This document shows, one piece after another, positions 18,275-27,603 of a stretch of DNA of 64,000 nucleotides. The first letter of the stretch is position 1. Every line of letters starts with the position of its first letter. Source of the stretch: JAAELZ01 sp965223465 (lineage in GTDB: Bacteria; Pseudomonadota; Gammaproteobacteria; Arenicellales; Poriferihabitantaceae); assembly GCA_965223465.1 (NCBI GenBank), contig OZ245025.1, positions 2,356,001-2,420,000 on the forward strand, in the 5' to 3' direction. The translations under genes were made by a program, and so were the position numbers. Below the pieces are notes generated by a model. That model was not told the DNA's origin. It did no database searches and saw only the letters and a program-made list of their open reading frames with translations.

Positions 18275-19789
18275 ATGAATACCGTTAGAGACATTATTGA
18301 TCAGGGCGCCAGGCAGCATCCAGACCGGCCTTTTTTAACCATCGCTGAAAATGGGGTGTCGCTCAGTTGGGGTGAATTACAATATCTTTCATTGCAGCTG
18401 AATGATTACTTGAACCAACAGCAAATTGTGCCGGGGTCCAAAGTTGCTTTGATGTTGGATAATGGTTATTGGACGACGGTTTTATTTCTTGGGGTCATGT
18501 ATTGTGGCCGAGTTGTGCTGGCTTTAAACACGATTAGTGGCAATGAAGCGCTGGCGTATGTTATTGATCATTCCGATAGCGAAATACTGTTTATTACCAA
18601 GCAGTATCAGGATAAATTTAGTGCGGTCCTGCAGGGCTTGGCAAACCCGATTCGGTGCGTTACAACCGATGAAGATGCTGGCCCGGAGATTGATTTTGCC
18701 ACAAATGAAGATAGTGTTTTACCAAGTGTTTCTGCCGCAGACATTGCACTTTTAATGTACACATCAGGTACCACGGGTTTGCCTAAAGGCGTGTTGTTAT
18801 CGCATCAAAATGTCATCGCCGGGGGGCAAAACACCACAGATGGGCATCAGCTCAGCGCGGATGATATCGCGATGTGCGTGTTACCCCTTTATCATATTAA
18901 CGCGCAAATGGTCACGGTCATGGGGCCATTAGTGAGTGCAGGTCAGGTGGTGATGCGTAAGCGCTTTAGTGTCAAGGAGTTTTGGCAAGATATATACCAC
19001 TACCAATGCACTTGGTTCAGTGTGGTACCAACAATCATTTCGTATTTAATCGAGCAAGGCACGCATCAACTGAACACGCAAAAATTAAAGGCCATTCAAG
19101 CGCGATTACGCTTTGGGCGCTCCGCTTCCGCCGCTTTGTCACCGGCGAAACACCAGCAGTTTGAAGAGGCATTTGGGGTGCCGATTGTGGAGACCATGGG
19201 ATTGACCGAAACCGCCGCGCAGATACTCTCAAACCCCATGCCACCGGAAAAAAATAAATACGGCTCGCCTGGCAGGGCGGTTGGCAATGACGCAAAAGTG
19301 ATTAACGAAGATGGTAGTGATGCACCGACGGGTGTGATCGGCGAACTGATTATTCGTGGTGATAACGTGATGCAGGGTTATTACAAAAATGAATCTGCGA
19401 CCAAGGAAACATTCTACAAAAATGGCTGGTTACGTACGGGTGATCTGAGCTATCAGGATGAAGACGGGTTCTTTTTTATAACTGGCCGCCTAAAGGAATT
19501 GATTATTAAAGGTGGAGAGAATATCGCGCCGCGTGAAATCGATGATGTCTTATATCGCCACCCTGCGGTGCTCGAGGCCGCGGCGTTTGGCGTGGATGAC
19601 GAGCATTATGGTCAGGAAGTCATGGCCTGCGTGGCACTGAGCCCTGGCATGACAGCCACCACCGATGAGTTAAAGGATTTTTGTGTAGATAAGTTGGGGC
19701 CGTATAAATCCCCGAAGCAAGTGTTTATTCGAGATGAGTTGCCTAAAGGGCCTTCGGGGAAAATTCAGCGTTTGAAGTTAACTGCGTAA
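18275..19789 (+). CDS. sauT: AMP-forming acyl-CoA ligase, sulfoacetate-CoA ligase (SauT) candidate
   Basis: 504 residues of the ANL superfamily. The ATP loop YTSGTTGLPKG is at 162-172, the GLTET motif near 313, the YKNGWLRTGDLSY hinge near 385, and the catalytic lysine is K496 (GPSGKIQRLK). It would activate a carboxylic acid to its CoA thioester, which the preceding dehydrogenase reduces. With a dedicated importer and regulator this makes a complete uptake-activation-reduction unit. Sulfoacetate is the best-known substrate for this enzyme pair; another short acid is possible. Confidence 0.65.
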   Translation: MNTVRDIIDQGARQHPDRPFLTIAENGVSLSWGELQYLSLQLNDYLNQQQIVPGSKVALMLDNGYWTTVLFLGVMYCGRVVLALNTISGNEALAYVIDHSDSEILFITKQYQDKFSAVLQGLANPIRCVTTDEDAGPEIDFATNEDSVLPSVSAADIALLMYTSGTTGLPKGVLLSHQNVIAGGQNTTDGHQLSADDIAMCVLPLYHINAQMVTVMGPLVSAGQVVMRKRFSVKEFWQDIYHYQCTWFSVVPTIISYLIEQGTHQLNTQKLKAIQARLRFGRSASAALSPAKHQQFEEAFGVPIVETMGLTETAAQILSNPMPPEKNKYGSPGRAVGNDAKVINEDGSDAPTGVIGELIIRGDNVMQGYYKNESATKETFYKNGWLRTGDLSYQDEDGFFFITGRLKELIIKGGENIAPREIDDVLYRHPAVLEAAAFGVDDEHYGQEVMACVALSPGMTATTDELKDFCVDKLGPYKSPKQVFIRDELPKGPSGKIQRLKLTA

Positions 19790-19834
19790 ATATTATTCCA
19801 GAGAAGTTTCTTTAGCCGCTTCCCAACCAACCAA

Positions 19835-20410
19835 TTACCCAATCACATCATTATAAAAATCGTGAATTTCCGGCAAGGCCTCATCCCAAAAAGTAAACTG
19901 ATGTGAGTCTCCATCAAACTCAATATACTTTCCGTGGCTCTTGTAGAACTCCCTGGTCTTGTCATGGTTGATAACTGTTTCATTTTTTTCTACGAGAACC
20001 AAACGCGATATATTTTCCAGATCATGCTTCACCACATCAAAGGTTTTTAAATCTGCTAAAGTAAATTCGTATCGCCCACCGGTTTTGTAGTTTTCGTTTT
20101 CACCAAGCAAGGTGGTTAAAATATCCGGATTCGTCACGGGGTTGATCGCCACCACTTTACCGTTGAATTTCTTGGCGAGCATTTCTGCATATAGGCCCCC
20201 GGTGGAAGAACCCGTAAATAATATATTTTCAGGAGAGGAGGTTGGTTTGATGGCGTTGGTTACAATTTTGCTTAATTCTGCAAAGCCCATTTTAAAGTTG
20301 TAAACGGTATATGTCGGTGAAATGATTTTGATCTCAGGAAAGTACTTCCTGAGCTGATAGGACGTATTGTTATTTCCCACTGAATTGAAGCCGTGGCAAT
20401 TGATTATCAT
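19835..20410 (-). CDS. YqiA/YcfP-type small alpha/beta-hydrolase
   Basis: 191 residues. It starts INCHGFNS, has the nucleophile elbow GSSTGG near residue 68, a DSHQF motif near the C-terminus for the catalytic His, and an acidic residue between. This is the pattern of the UPF0227/YqiA esterases. The natural substrate is unknown; E. coli YqiA shows esterase activity. It is convergent with the acyl-CoA ligase gene and appears to be monocistronic. Confidence 0.75.
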   Translation of the reverse strand: MIINCHGFNSVGNNNTSYQLRKYFPEIKIISPTYTVYNFKMGFAELSKIVTNAIKPTSSPENILFTGSSTGGLYAEMLAKKFNGKVVAINPVTNPDILTTLLGENENYKTGGRYEFTLADLKTFDVVKHDLENISRLVLVEKNETVINHDKTREFYKSHGKYIEFDGDSHQFTFWDEALPEIHDFYNDVIG

Positions 20411-20521
20411 AGTGACTGGGTTTTCAAGACAGGCGAGCTAGCCAAGTTTCTAATGATTTTCGTGCTGAAATGGTATGTATCCCATTTTGTCTTTTTAAGA
20501 TTCAGTCAATATTAGAATAAA

Positions 20522-20608
20522 TGGTGCCGAGAAGAGGACTTGAACCTCCACTGAGTTACCCCAACATGCACCTGAAGCATGCGCGTCTACCAATTCCGCC
20601 ACCTCGGC
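20522..20608 (-). tRNA. tRNA-Leu (anticodon CAG)
   Basis: The reverse strand folds as a class II tRNA of 87 nt: acceptor GCCGAGG with a 3' partner closing by one G-U pair, a D-arm GCGGAATTGGTAGACGC, an anticodon stem CATGC/GCATG around TTCAGGT giving anticodon CAG, a variable arm, and a T-arm with GGTTCAAGTCC. Discriminator A and the CCA end are encoded (20522-20525). It reads CUG codons. Confidence 0.96.
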
Positions 20609-20935
20609 AAGCGATGTGAATCAATTGAATTTAACTCACCAGAATAGAGGCGGAACTGTACTGATTTCGTACCATTTCGTCAATTAAAGATTCATCCACT
20701 CGATGCGAACAGAGCACTGGTTGGTTATCAGAAAAGCTACGTTTTATGCGCAATAGTGTTTATATGTAAATCACACCAAACCGACTATAACATGTATATA
20801 TCATTATAAAATAAAGAGTAAAGCGATTGTAACTTAGATGTTACTAATTAATATTTGCCATATGACTTGTATTATGTTAAGTATATAATCAGCGCCTTTA
20901 AAAAGGCATGATATTGACACATTAGGACTTTTATA
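20609..20935. other. Intergenic region upstream of an exported-protein gene
   Basis: 327 AT-rich bases. The tRNA-Leu promoter must lie near 20609-20660 on the reverse strand. A 14-bp near-perfect palindrome (GCCTTTAAAAAGGC, 20894-20907) lies just upstream of the gene at 20936. No other gene is seen. Confidence 0.45.
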
Positions 20936-21424
20936 ATGACTGACCAAGCAAAACGTAAAACACTTAAAACCATGGCTGTAGGGGGAATGAGCCTTGCTGC
21001 GGGCGGGGTTGGAACCATGGCTATGGCAAGTAGTGAGAAGCTAGTAGACGACAAGTATTCCGCAGAACTAGCAGAACTAACCGTAAAGATAAGTCATAGC
21101 TGGAGTGCACACGATGTAAAGGTGCTGGTTAAGAATGAAACCCGCCAGCCGGTTACGATTACCCAAATGACGCCCAGCCGGATATCCACTCAAATGGGTG
21201 ATCTGGATTTTGATCGATTCATGCAAAATGGACCAGTCACCCTAATGCCGGGTACTGAAATTGCCATTGAGATGGACAATCGTAAGGCCGCGAAAGCATA
21301 TGGTACACAATCCGGCCAGGCGGCAAAAACGCTGCAACAAACTATTCGTCAGAACTTGAGTATCGTGACTGACCATCAAGCGTATGCTGCAGTAACGATG
21401 CAATTCGATCCTTGTATAGTGTAA
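20936..21424 (+). CDS. Exported protein with a Tat-like signal, unknown function
   Basis: 162 residues. The N-terminus KRKTLKTMAVGGMSLAAGG resembles a twin-arginine signal with KR in place of RR, followed by a small hydrophobic stretch and likely cleavage after AMA. The rest (about 130 residues) looks like a compact beta-rich domain: LTVKISHSWSAHDVKVLVKNETRQPVTI, then MPGTEIAIEMDN. I do not recognise a family. An AGGA site lies 7 nt upstream of the ATG and a strong hairpin terminator follows, so it is probably a single-gene unit. Confidence 0.7.
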   Translation: MTDQAKRKTLKTMAVGGMSLAAGGVGTMAMASSEKLVDDKYSAELAELTVKISHSWSAHDVKVLVKNETRQPVTITQMTPSRISTQMGDLDFDRFMQNGPVTLMPGTEIAIEMDNRKAAKAYGTQSGQAAKTLQQTIRQNLSIVTDHQAYAAVTMQFDPCIV

Positions 21425-21443
21425 AGCAGTTAATTTAGTCGTT

Positions 21444-21474
21444 AAAACCGGGCTAGCGACTAGCTCGGTTTTAT
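21444..21474 (+). terminator. Hairpin terminator between convergent genes
   Basis: AAAACCG-G-GCTAG pairs with CTAGC-T-CGGTTTT around a CGA loop, giving about 12 bp with one mismatch and A/T tracts on both sides. It can serve both the gene ending at 21424 and the reverse-strand HPP gene. Confidence 0.8.
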
Positions 21475-21524
21475 TTGGTTGTTACAATGAATAACCAGAT
21501 CCCTGGCTTTTGCTACGAGTGTGA

Positions 21525-22067
21525 TTACCACCAATAGCTGGGATACTTGCGTAAAGGTGATAGATTATTCATTACCAGCGCAACCAGTAACATCAAAAGT
21601 ACGCCAACCAGAACTGGGTCGAATACATACCAGTATCCCAGAGCGTGGATTTTTTCACTCCCGATCACCGCAATTAGGGCCGTCGCGCCACCTGGCGGGT
21701 GGGTGGTATTGCTGAGATACATGAGTAGTATAGCGGTGGAAACGGCGAGCGCAGAAGCGAACCAAATAGGAGAGGGTAGTAGTAAATAAACACTCACCCC
21801 GACAACGGCAGAAATGATGTGACCGCCCACGGTATTACGCGGTTGCGAAAAAGGTGCGCTTGGAGCGCCATATAATAGGACTGCGGTTGCGCCAAACGAC
21901 CCAATCATGAGTAGATGATCTTGTGCGCTCAGGTTGTTTGTTGTCGATAGCCAACCAACCAGGGCGATCCCCAGAAAACCGCCGAGCCAGGAGCACAATG
22001 CATTGCGCCAGCATATGGTGTGATCAAGACGATCATCCCCGCCCTTCATTTTCGTTAAAAGGTTCAT
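21525..22067 (-). CDS. HPP family membrane protein
   Basis: 180 residues with four to five membrane helices. The family signature THPPGGATALIA lies near residue 120. SFGATAVLLYGAPSAPFSQPRN near 60-80 is the other conserved HPP block. One HPP protein has been linked to nitrite transport in plastids and cyanobacteria; the role here is unknown. It lies downstream of soxG on the same strand after an 84-nt gap, so it may be read with the sarcosine oxidase operon or independently. Confidence 0.9.
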   Translation of the reverse strand: MNLLTKMKGGDDRLDHTICWRNALCSWLGGFLGIALVGWLSTTNNLSAQDHLLMIGSFGATAVLLYGAPSAPFSQPRNTVGGHIISAVVGVSVYLLLPSPIWFASALAVSTAILLMYLSNTTHPPGGATALIAVIGSEKIHALGYWYVFDPVLVGVLLMLLVALVMNNLSPLRKYPSYWW

Positions 22068-22151
22068 AAGCCCCAGTATTCGTTCAGTCGGGTTTCTCTA
22101 AGTTATCTCGAGTTTACCGTATTTAACCGTTTGAGGATGTAACAGGTGGTG

Positions 22152-22745
22152 TTATGCGCCTTGTTGAAATGCAATAATGCTTTCTATGTTTTTAATACTT
22201 TCTGATAAATAATCAAACACGTATTGGGCGTAACTCCATCGTACCTGGATTCGATAGCGAGCGGTATCATCGATAGGCCATAATAGTATTGACGCGTGAC
22301 CAAAGCGCGTTTGTGCACATTGCCCGGCTTTGAATTGATCCGCTTGGGTATTAAAAGGTGAGGCACTGGCAAGAATAGCGCGCGTGTTTGGGCCAGCGAA
22401 CTCAATCACGGTGTAGTAATCCGAAACGTCGGTAATCGCCACATGTTGACCCGCCATTGCGGCCCTTAATTCTGCGACGCGTGTCTCGACCAAATCCAGC
22501 GGAACATGTGCAAGCCACTCATCGGGCCCCAACCAGAAGATGCTGTTTTCCTCTGAGGTTGAAAAAGTATTGGCTTGTTTGGGAGGGGATACACCCAAGG
22601 TCGATTTGATGGCCTGGTTAAACGCTTGGTTATTTATGTCGCCCCGTACATTTATTTTGCCGCATAGCTTTGTTTCACTGAGTTGGTGTTCGCCGGTGAT
22701 CGGCGTGCACGCAGTGAGTGGAGTTTGTATCTTGGGTTTAGCCAC
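22152..22745 (-). CDS. soxG: Sarcosine oxidase gamma subunit
   Basis: 197 residues from the GTG at 22745, which overlaps the soxA stop by 8 nt (GTGGCTAA); a longer reading to 22811 would run deep into soxA. The sequence has the SoxG/GcvT-like features FWLGPDEWLAH, DVSDYYTVIEFAGPNTRAIL and the C-terminal S-Y-V-D-L stretch. It is the small structural subunit of the heterotetrameric enzyme. Last gene of soxB-soxD-soxA-soxG. Confidence 0.9.
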   Translation of the reverse strand: MAKPKIQTPLTACTPITGEHQLSETKLCGKINVRGDINNQAFNQAIKSTLGVSPPKQANTFSTSEENSIFWLGPDEWLAHVPLDLVETRVAELRAAMAGQHVAITDVSDYYTVIEFAGPNTRAILASASPFNTQADQFKAGQCAQTRFGHASILLWPIDDTARYRIQVRWSYAQYVFDYLSESIKNIESIIAFQQGA

Positions 22746-25700
22746 GTGCGCGCTCCCCCTGTTTATCGAAAAATATGGGGCTGGTAACGCGTACCTTGTG
22801 CGAGCGCCCATCCATTAAGGCGACTTCAAGCGTTTCATCCATACGGTTTAAGCCGTCTTTCACCAATGCCATTGCGATCGATCGACCCAGGTTTGGGCTC
22901 ATATAGCTGGAGCTTACATGGCCAAGCATGCGCATGGGCGGTGAAGCTTTTACTTGGGCAACGATATGGGCGCCTTCTGGCAACACCACCGCCGGGTCTT
23001 CTGTCAGCAGACCGACCAATTGCTTGCGCCCAGCACGCGCGGTATCACTGCGGCTTAAGGAACGCTTGCCAATAAAATCCTTTTTGACTTTGGAGACAAT
23101 CCAGCTCATATCCAGATCATAAGGCGTGACTGAACCGTCAGTATCCTGACCAACGATAATAAAGCCTTTTTCCGCGCGCAATACATGCATGGTTTCTGTG
23201 CCGTAAGGGGTCAGCTGATAGGCTTTGCCTGCCTCAGCGATCGCCTCCCAGACGTGCAAGCCATAACGCGCGGGAACATTGATCTCAAAAGCGAGTTCGC
23301 CGGTAAAGCTGATCCGAAAAATGCGCGCGGGTACACCCGCAACTTCAGCTTCAAGCATCGACATGAATGGAAAAGCATCATTGCTAATATCCGCATCTGT
23401 GAGTTCACTGAGCAGGTCGCGTGCTTTTGGCCCGTTGAGTGCCATGACCGCCCATTGTTCCGTGACCGAAGTGCAATATACCTCCCAATCCGGCCACTCG
23501 GTTTGTAAAAACTCCTCCAGCCAGTTCATGACGTGGGCTGCGCCGCCGGTGGTGGTGGTCATGTGAAAGTGATGCTCATCCAAGCGGGTGGTCACGCCGT
23601 CGTCCATCACCATACCGTGCTCATTCAGCATCACGCCATAACGACATTGCCCGATGCCAAGTTTGCTCCAGGCATTGGTATACACCATATTGAGTAAACG
23701 GGCCGCGTGTTTGCCCTGGATATCAATTTTACCCAGGGTAGTGGCGTCCAGTATTCCAACGTGGGCGCGGGTCGCCAGGCATTCACGTTGCACCGCTTTA
23801 TGCATGTCCTCGTTACCCTGTGGGAAGTAACGCGGTCGTTTCCAGTCACCGACGTCTTCGTAGACCGCGCCATTGGCCTGGTGCCATGGCTCCATCGGAG
23901 AGGTTCGTTTTTGTAAGAACAGCTCACGTCTATTCTGGCCCACGATTGATCCAAAAGTCAGCGGCGTAAAAGGTGGCCTGAAAGTAGTGGTACCCACTTC
24001 GGCAATCGTTTTTTGCTGCAATTCAGCCATTGTCACCAGGGCATTGACGTTAGAAGTCTTTCCCTGATCCGGCCCCATCCCGGTGGTGGTATAACGTTTA
24101 AGGTGCTCGACGGAAAGATAGCCCTCGCGTTTCGCCAGCATAATGTCCGCAATGGTGACATCATTGTGCAACTCATGAAAATGCTTTTTAGGTCCGTGGC
24201 CAATGGGGTGATTGCACGGTAACACCCACAGTGGGCGAAGCACATCGCATACCCAGGATGTACCTGTTACCGCATAATCGATGGTAGACTGCTTGGCATC
24301 GAAACCGCAATCCACCGCCGCGTCACGGCCTGCAACTTGCCCCTCGGCCAAACACTCGGCTAACCCATACACACCGTTGCAACTACCCGCGATACGTGCA
24401 TCTGGTTTGCGTGCGGTATCTCGATCGGGTAAATAGCAGTGTTGTTTTTCATCATAGGCCAGTTTGCCCCCTGCTTGACTGTATAGATGCAGAGTCGGGT
24501 TCCAGCCTCCCGATACCGCTATCAAATCTGCGGTACGATGTTCGATCGCCCCAGTAATCTCATTGCCGTCTGCATTAAGCCGAGCGATCTGCACGCCTGA
24601 TAGGGTTTTTTGGTATCGAACGCCAACAATCGCGCTGTTTTCAACCAAGGAAAAACCATGTTCTTTTGCCAGTGCTTTACATTCCTGGGGAATTTCGTTG
24701 CGGGTATCCAGTATGCATACTTTCGCACCTGCCTGTTGCGCGTCCAGTGCAAGTGGATAGGCGGAATTATTATTGGTTTGTATTACCAGGTTTTTACCGG
24801 GTAATACACCATATTGATGAATATACTGGCGCACTGCGCTGGCCAGCATTACCCCTGGGCGATCATTATCTGCAAAAACCAGCGGTCGTTCAATCGCGCC
24901 GGTAGCGAGGATTACTTTTCGTGCGCGTATTTTCCACAGCCGCTCACGCGGAACACCAGCCGGCGCTTGCGGGCCAAAATGATTTGTAACCCGTTCATTG
25001 GCAATAAGGTAATTATGGTGGTAATAACCGGTTACAGTGGTTCGCTTCAGCAAGCGAACATTTTTATACTGCTGAAGCGTATCAATAGTTTGGGAAAGCC
25101 AATCAGCTGTGTTTAAGTCATCAATGGTTTGTTGATCTTCGCAAAGCGTTCCGCCCCAATGTGCACGTTCATCCACCAGCATGACTTCTGCACCGGTATC
25201 TGCCGCAGCTCGTGCGGCCGCTATTCCGGTGGCCCCGCCCCCTACGACCAACACGTCACAGTAGGTGTGCTGGTGATCATAGCGGTTCGGATCTTTGTCC
25301 ATCGGGGATTTACCCAATCCGGCAGAGTGGCGAATGACTTCTTCGTATTTCATCCACAGGGCTTTTGGCCACATGAAGGTTTTATAGTAAAACCCAGATG
25401 GAATGAACTTGCTGAATAAGTTATTAATTGCGCCCACGTCAAAGGAAATCGAAGGCCAACAGTTTTGGCTGGTGGCATGCAAGCCTTGATAAAGCTCTAC
25501 CTCAGTTGCCCGCACATTGGGTAGGGTGTGCGCACCCGTTTCCAGTTGCACCATCGCATTGGGTTCTTCCGAACCCGCGGTATACACACCGCGTGGGCGG
25601 TGATACTTAAAACTGCGTGCCACCAGCCGCACATTGTTAGCGAGTAGCGCAGAGGCTAAGGTATCACCCTGATAGCCCGTGTACTGTTTGCCATCATAGC

Positions 25701-25764
25701 TAAACCGCAGGGGCTGGTTGTGATCAATGTGTGCACCCGTATCCAGTCGATTGCGCTGCTTCAC
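22738..25764 (-). CDS. soxA: Sarcosine oxidase alpha subunit
   Basis: 1008 residues, the normal size. In order: an N-terminal 2Fe-2S-like fold region (about 15-100, FSYDGKQYTGYQGDTLASALLAN), an NAD-binding Rossmann domain (DVLVVGGGATGIAAARAA near 171-188), and a C-terminal GcvT-like folate-binding domain (about 620-1000). SoxA moves electrons within the enzyme and transfers the sarcosine methyl carbon to tetrahydrofolate as 5,10-methylene-THF. The start is GTG at 25764, overlapping the soxD stop by 4 nt (GTGA) with an AGGAG site upstream. Confidence 0.96.
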   Translation of the reverse strand: MKQRNRLDTGAHIDHNQPLRFSYDGKQYTGYQGDTLASALLANNVRLVARSFKYHRPRGVYTAGSEEPNAMVQLETGAHTLPNVRATEVELYQGLHATSQNCWPSISFDVGAINNLFSKFIPSGFYYKTFMWPKALWMKYEEVIRHSAGLGKSPMDKDPNRYDHQHTYCDVLVVGGGATGIAAARAAADTGAEVMLVDERAHWGGTLCEDQQTIDDLNTADWLSQTIDTLQQYKNVRLLKRTTVTGYYHHNYLIANERVTNHFGPQAPAGVPRERLWKIRARKVILATGAIERPLVFADNDRPGVMLASAVRQYIHQYGVLPGKNLVIQTNNNSAYPLALDAQQAGAKVCILDTRNEIPQECKALAKEHGFSLVENSAIVGVRYQKTLSGVQIARLNADGNEITGAIEHRTADLIAVSGGWNPTLHLYSQAGGKLAYDEKQHCYLPDRDTARKPDARIAGSCNGVYGLAECLAEGQVAGRDAAVDCGFDAKQSTIDYAVTGTSWVCDVLRPLWVLPCNHPIGHGPKKHFHELHNDVTIADIMLAKREGYLSVEHLKRYTTTGMGPDQGKTSNVNALVTMAELQQKTIAEVGTTTFRPPFTPLTFGSIVGQNRRELFLQKRTSPMEPWHQANGAVYEDVGDWKRPRYFPQGNEDMHKAVQRECLATRAHVGILDATTLGKIDIQGKHAARLLNMVYTNAWSKLGIGQCRYGVMLNEHGMVMDDGVTTRLDEHHFHMTTTTGGAAHVMNWLEEFLQTEWPDWEVYCTSVTEQWAVMALNGPKARDLLSELTDADISNDAFPFMSMLEAEVAGVPARIFRISFTGELAFEINVPARYGLHVWEAIAEAGKAYQLTPYGTETMHVLRAEKGFIIVGQDTDGSVTPYDLDMSWIVSKVKKDFIGKRSLSRSDTARAGRKQLVGLLTEDPAVVLPEGAHIVAQVKASPPMRMLGHVSSSYMSPNLGRSIAMALVKDGLNRMDETLEVALMDGRSHKVRVTSPIFFDKQGERARG

Positions 25765-26045
25765 GTTGTTGCTCCTTTGGGCGCGGTTTCACCCGGCTTA
25801 TAGCTGGCGTAAATTTCATCTGTTGCGGTATTGCGAGCAATATTAAACCAGCGTCTGCAGCCATGGGTGTGTACCCACCGCTCGGAATGCTGGCCTTTGG
25901 GATTGTGGCGAAAGAACACATAGTCACCCCACTGTTCGTCGCTAAGTGATGCGGGATCTTCAGGGCGTACAATATGCGCTTCACCGTGTGCGCTAAATTC
26001 AGATTGATCACGTTGGCCGCACCAGGGGCATTCAATAATAAACAT
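25761..26045 (-). CDS. soxD: Sarcosine oxidase delta subunit
   Basis: 94 residues with the zinc-site pattern of SoxD: C6 and C9 in IECPWCG, then H59/H61 and C63 in HTHGCRRWFN. Family blocks GDYVFFRHNPKG and ARNTATDEIYASY are present. It is a small zinc-binding structural subunit in the tetramer. It follows soxB after a 108-nt gap and overlaps soxA by 4 nt. Confidence 0.95.
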   Translation of the reverse strand: MFIIECPWCGQRDQSEFSAHGEAHIVRPEDPASLSDEQWGDYVFFRHNPKGQHSERWVHTHGCRRWFNIARNTATDEIYASYKPGETAPKGATT

Positions 26046-26153
26046 GGGCTTAGCTTCTCGGGGTAAGCGGGTTCATTGGATGAACAAAATTCATGGATAG
26101 ACCTGCTTGCAATATTTTGCTCATACACGCTGGTATTGAATTAGCGATCATCA

Positions 26154-27401
26154 TTAGTGTGCCACTGCCGCGGCAGCGCCTTCGTCAATCAAAGCACCGC
26201 TATGAAAACGATCAATCGAAAACGGCGCAGCGATGGGGTGCATGCTGCCATCGGCAATGGAATGGGCAAACACATGACCGGAACCGGGCGTTGCCTTAAA
26301 ACCACCGGTGCCCCAACCGCAGTTGAAATACAAATTTTTTACCGGTGTTTTAGAAAGTATCGGTGAACGGTCAACGGTGACGTCTACAATCCCGCCCCAC
26401 TGGCGCATCAATTTCATGCGTGAGAAAACGGGATACAGCTCTACAATCGCACCGATGGTATCTTCAATCACATCAAACCCGCCAGTTTGAGTATAGGAGG
26501 TATAGGTATCGGAACTGGCACCAATCACCAGTTCACCCTTGTCAGACTGGCTGATGTAGGCGTGCACCCCGTTCGACATAACCACGCAATCAATCACGGG
26601 TTTAATAGGCTCAGAGACCATCGCCTGCAACGGAAAAGATTCGATCGGTAACCGAAACCCTGCCATATCAGCCAATACGCTGCAGTGCCCTGCGGTAACC
26701 ACACCAACTTTTTTAGCGTTGATTTGGCCGCGGCTGGATTGCACGCCGGTAACCTTGCCATCTGTTATGTCAAAGCCGGTGACCTCGCAGTTTTGAATTA
26801 TATCCACGCCCAGCGTATCGGCGGCACGTGCGTATCCCCAGGCGACCGCATCATGGCGCGCGGTTCCACCGCGTTTTTGCAAAATCCCACCCATGACCGG
26901 GTAGCGGCAATCAAGTTCAATAAATGGCACCATTTGTTGTACCTGTTGCGGCGTGAGAAATTCTGCATCGATACCGTTTAAGTGGTTTGAGTTTCCACGG
27001 CGGCTTATTTCCTGCATGTCATGCACGCTATGCGCCAGGTGCAGCAAACCGCGCGGTGAGAACATCACATTATAGTTAAGTGCCTGACTCAAGTTCTCCC
27101 ACAGGCCCATGGCATGGTCATAGATTGCCGCAGATTCATCCCATAAATAGTTGGACCGAACAATGGTGGTGTTGCGACCTGTATTACCACCACCAATCCA
27201 ACTTTTTTCCAACACTGCGACATTGCTTATGCCGCATTCTTTTGCGAGGTAATATGCAGTCGCCAATCCATGTCCACCACCGCCTACGATGATGACATCG
27301 TATTGTTTACGCGGTTCAGGACTACGCCAGGCCGGTTGCCAGTTTTGGTGGTATGACCACGCGTTACGGGCGAGACTAAAAATAGAATACTTTTTATTCA
27401 C
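26154..27401 (-). CDS. soxB: Sarcosine oxidase beta subunit
   Basis: 415 residues of the D-amino-acid-oxidase fold. The FAD-binding GGGGHGLATAYYLAK starts near residue 40. His183 in GGTARHDAV lines up with the histidine that carries covalent FMN in known SoxB proteins. It oxidises the N-methyl group of sarcosine to give glycine. The start is GTG at 27401. It is first in the operon and divergent from the ABC transporter at 27604. Confidence 0.96.
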   Translation of the reverse strand: MNKKYSIFSLARNAWSYHQNWQPAWRSPEPRKQYDVIIVGGGGHGLATAYYLAKECGISNVAVLEKSWIGGGNTGRNTTIVRSNYLWDESAAIYDHAMGLWENLSQALNYNVMFSPRGLLHLAHSVHDMQEISRRGNSNHLNGIDAEFLTPQQVQQMVPFIELDCRYPVMGGILQKRGGTARHDAVAWGYARAADTLGVDIIQNCEVTGFDITDGKVTGVQSSRGQINAKKVGVVTAGHCSVLADMAGFRLPIESFPLQAMVSEPIKPVIDCVVMSNGVHAYISQSDKGELVIGASSDTYTSYTQTGGFDVIEDTIGAIVELYPVFSRMKLMRQWGGIVDVTVDRSPILSKTPVKNLYFNCGWGTGGFKATPGSGHVFAHSIADGSMHPIAAPFSIDRFHSGALIDEGAAAAVAH

Positions 27402-27603
27402 GAGTGGGTGTCATCAGCGTATGGGTGTATGCGCAACGGATTATAAAGTTGGGCGTGGAGCAACTAAAGCGGCTAAATTTAAGCATGTCGCGCGGACGAT
27501 GTCACGGGTCGCATTGTCCGCGTCTATATAATTAAGCAATGTTTGACATCTATTTATCCTTTGGTGTAGGGTAACGCCATACTTATAAATAAAGCCAAAC
27601 TTT

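Noticed and set aside
20914..20937. Promoter from TTGACA (20914) and TATAAT (20932)
   Set aside because: The spacing is only 12 nt, and the TATAAT overlaps the start codon at 20936.
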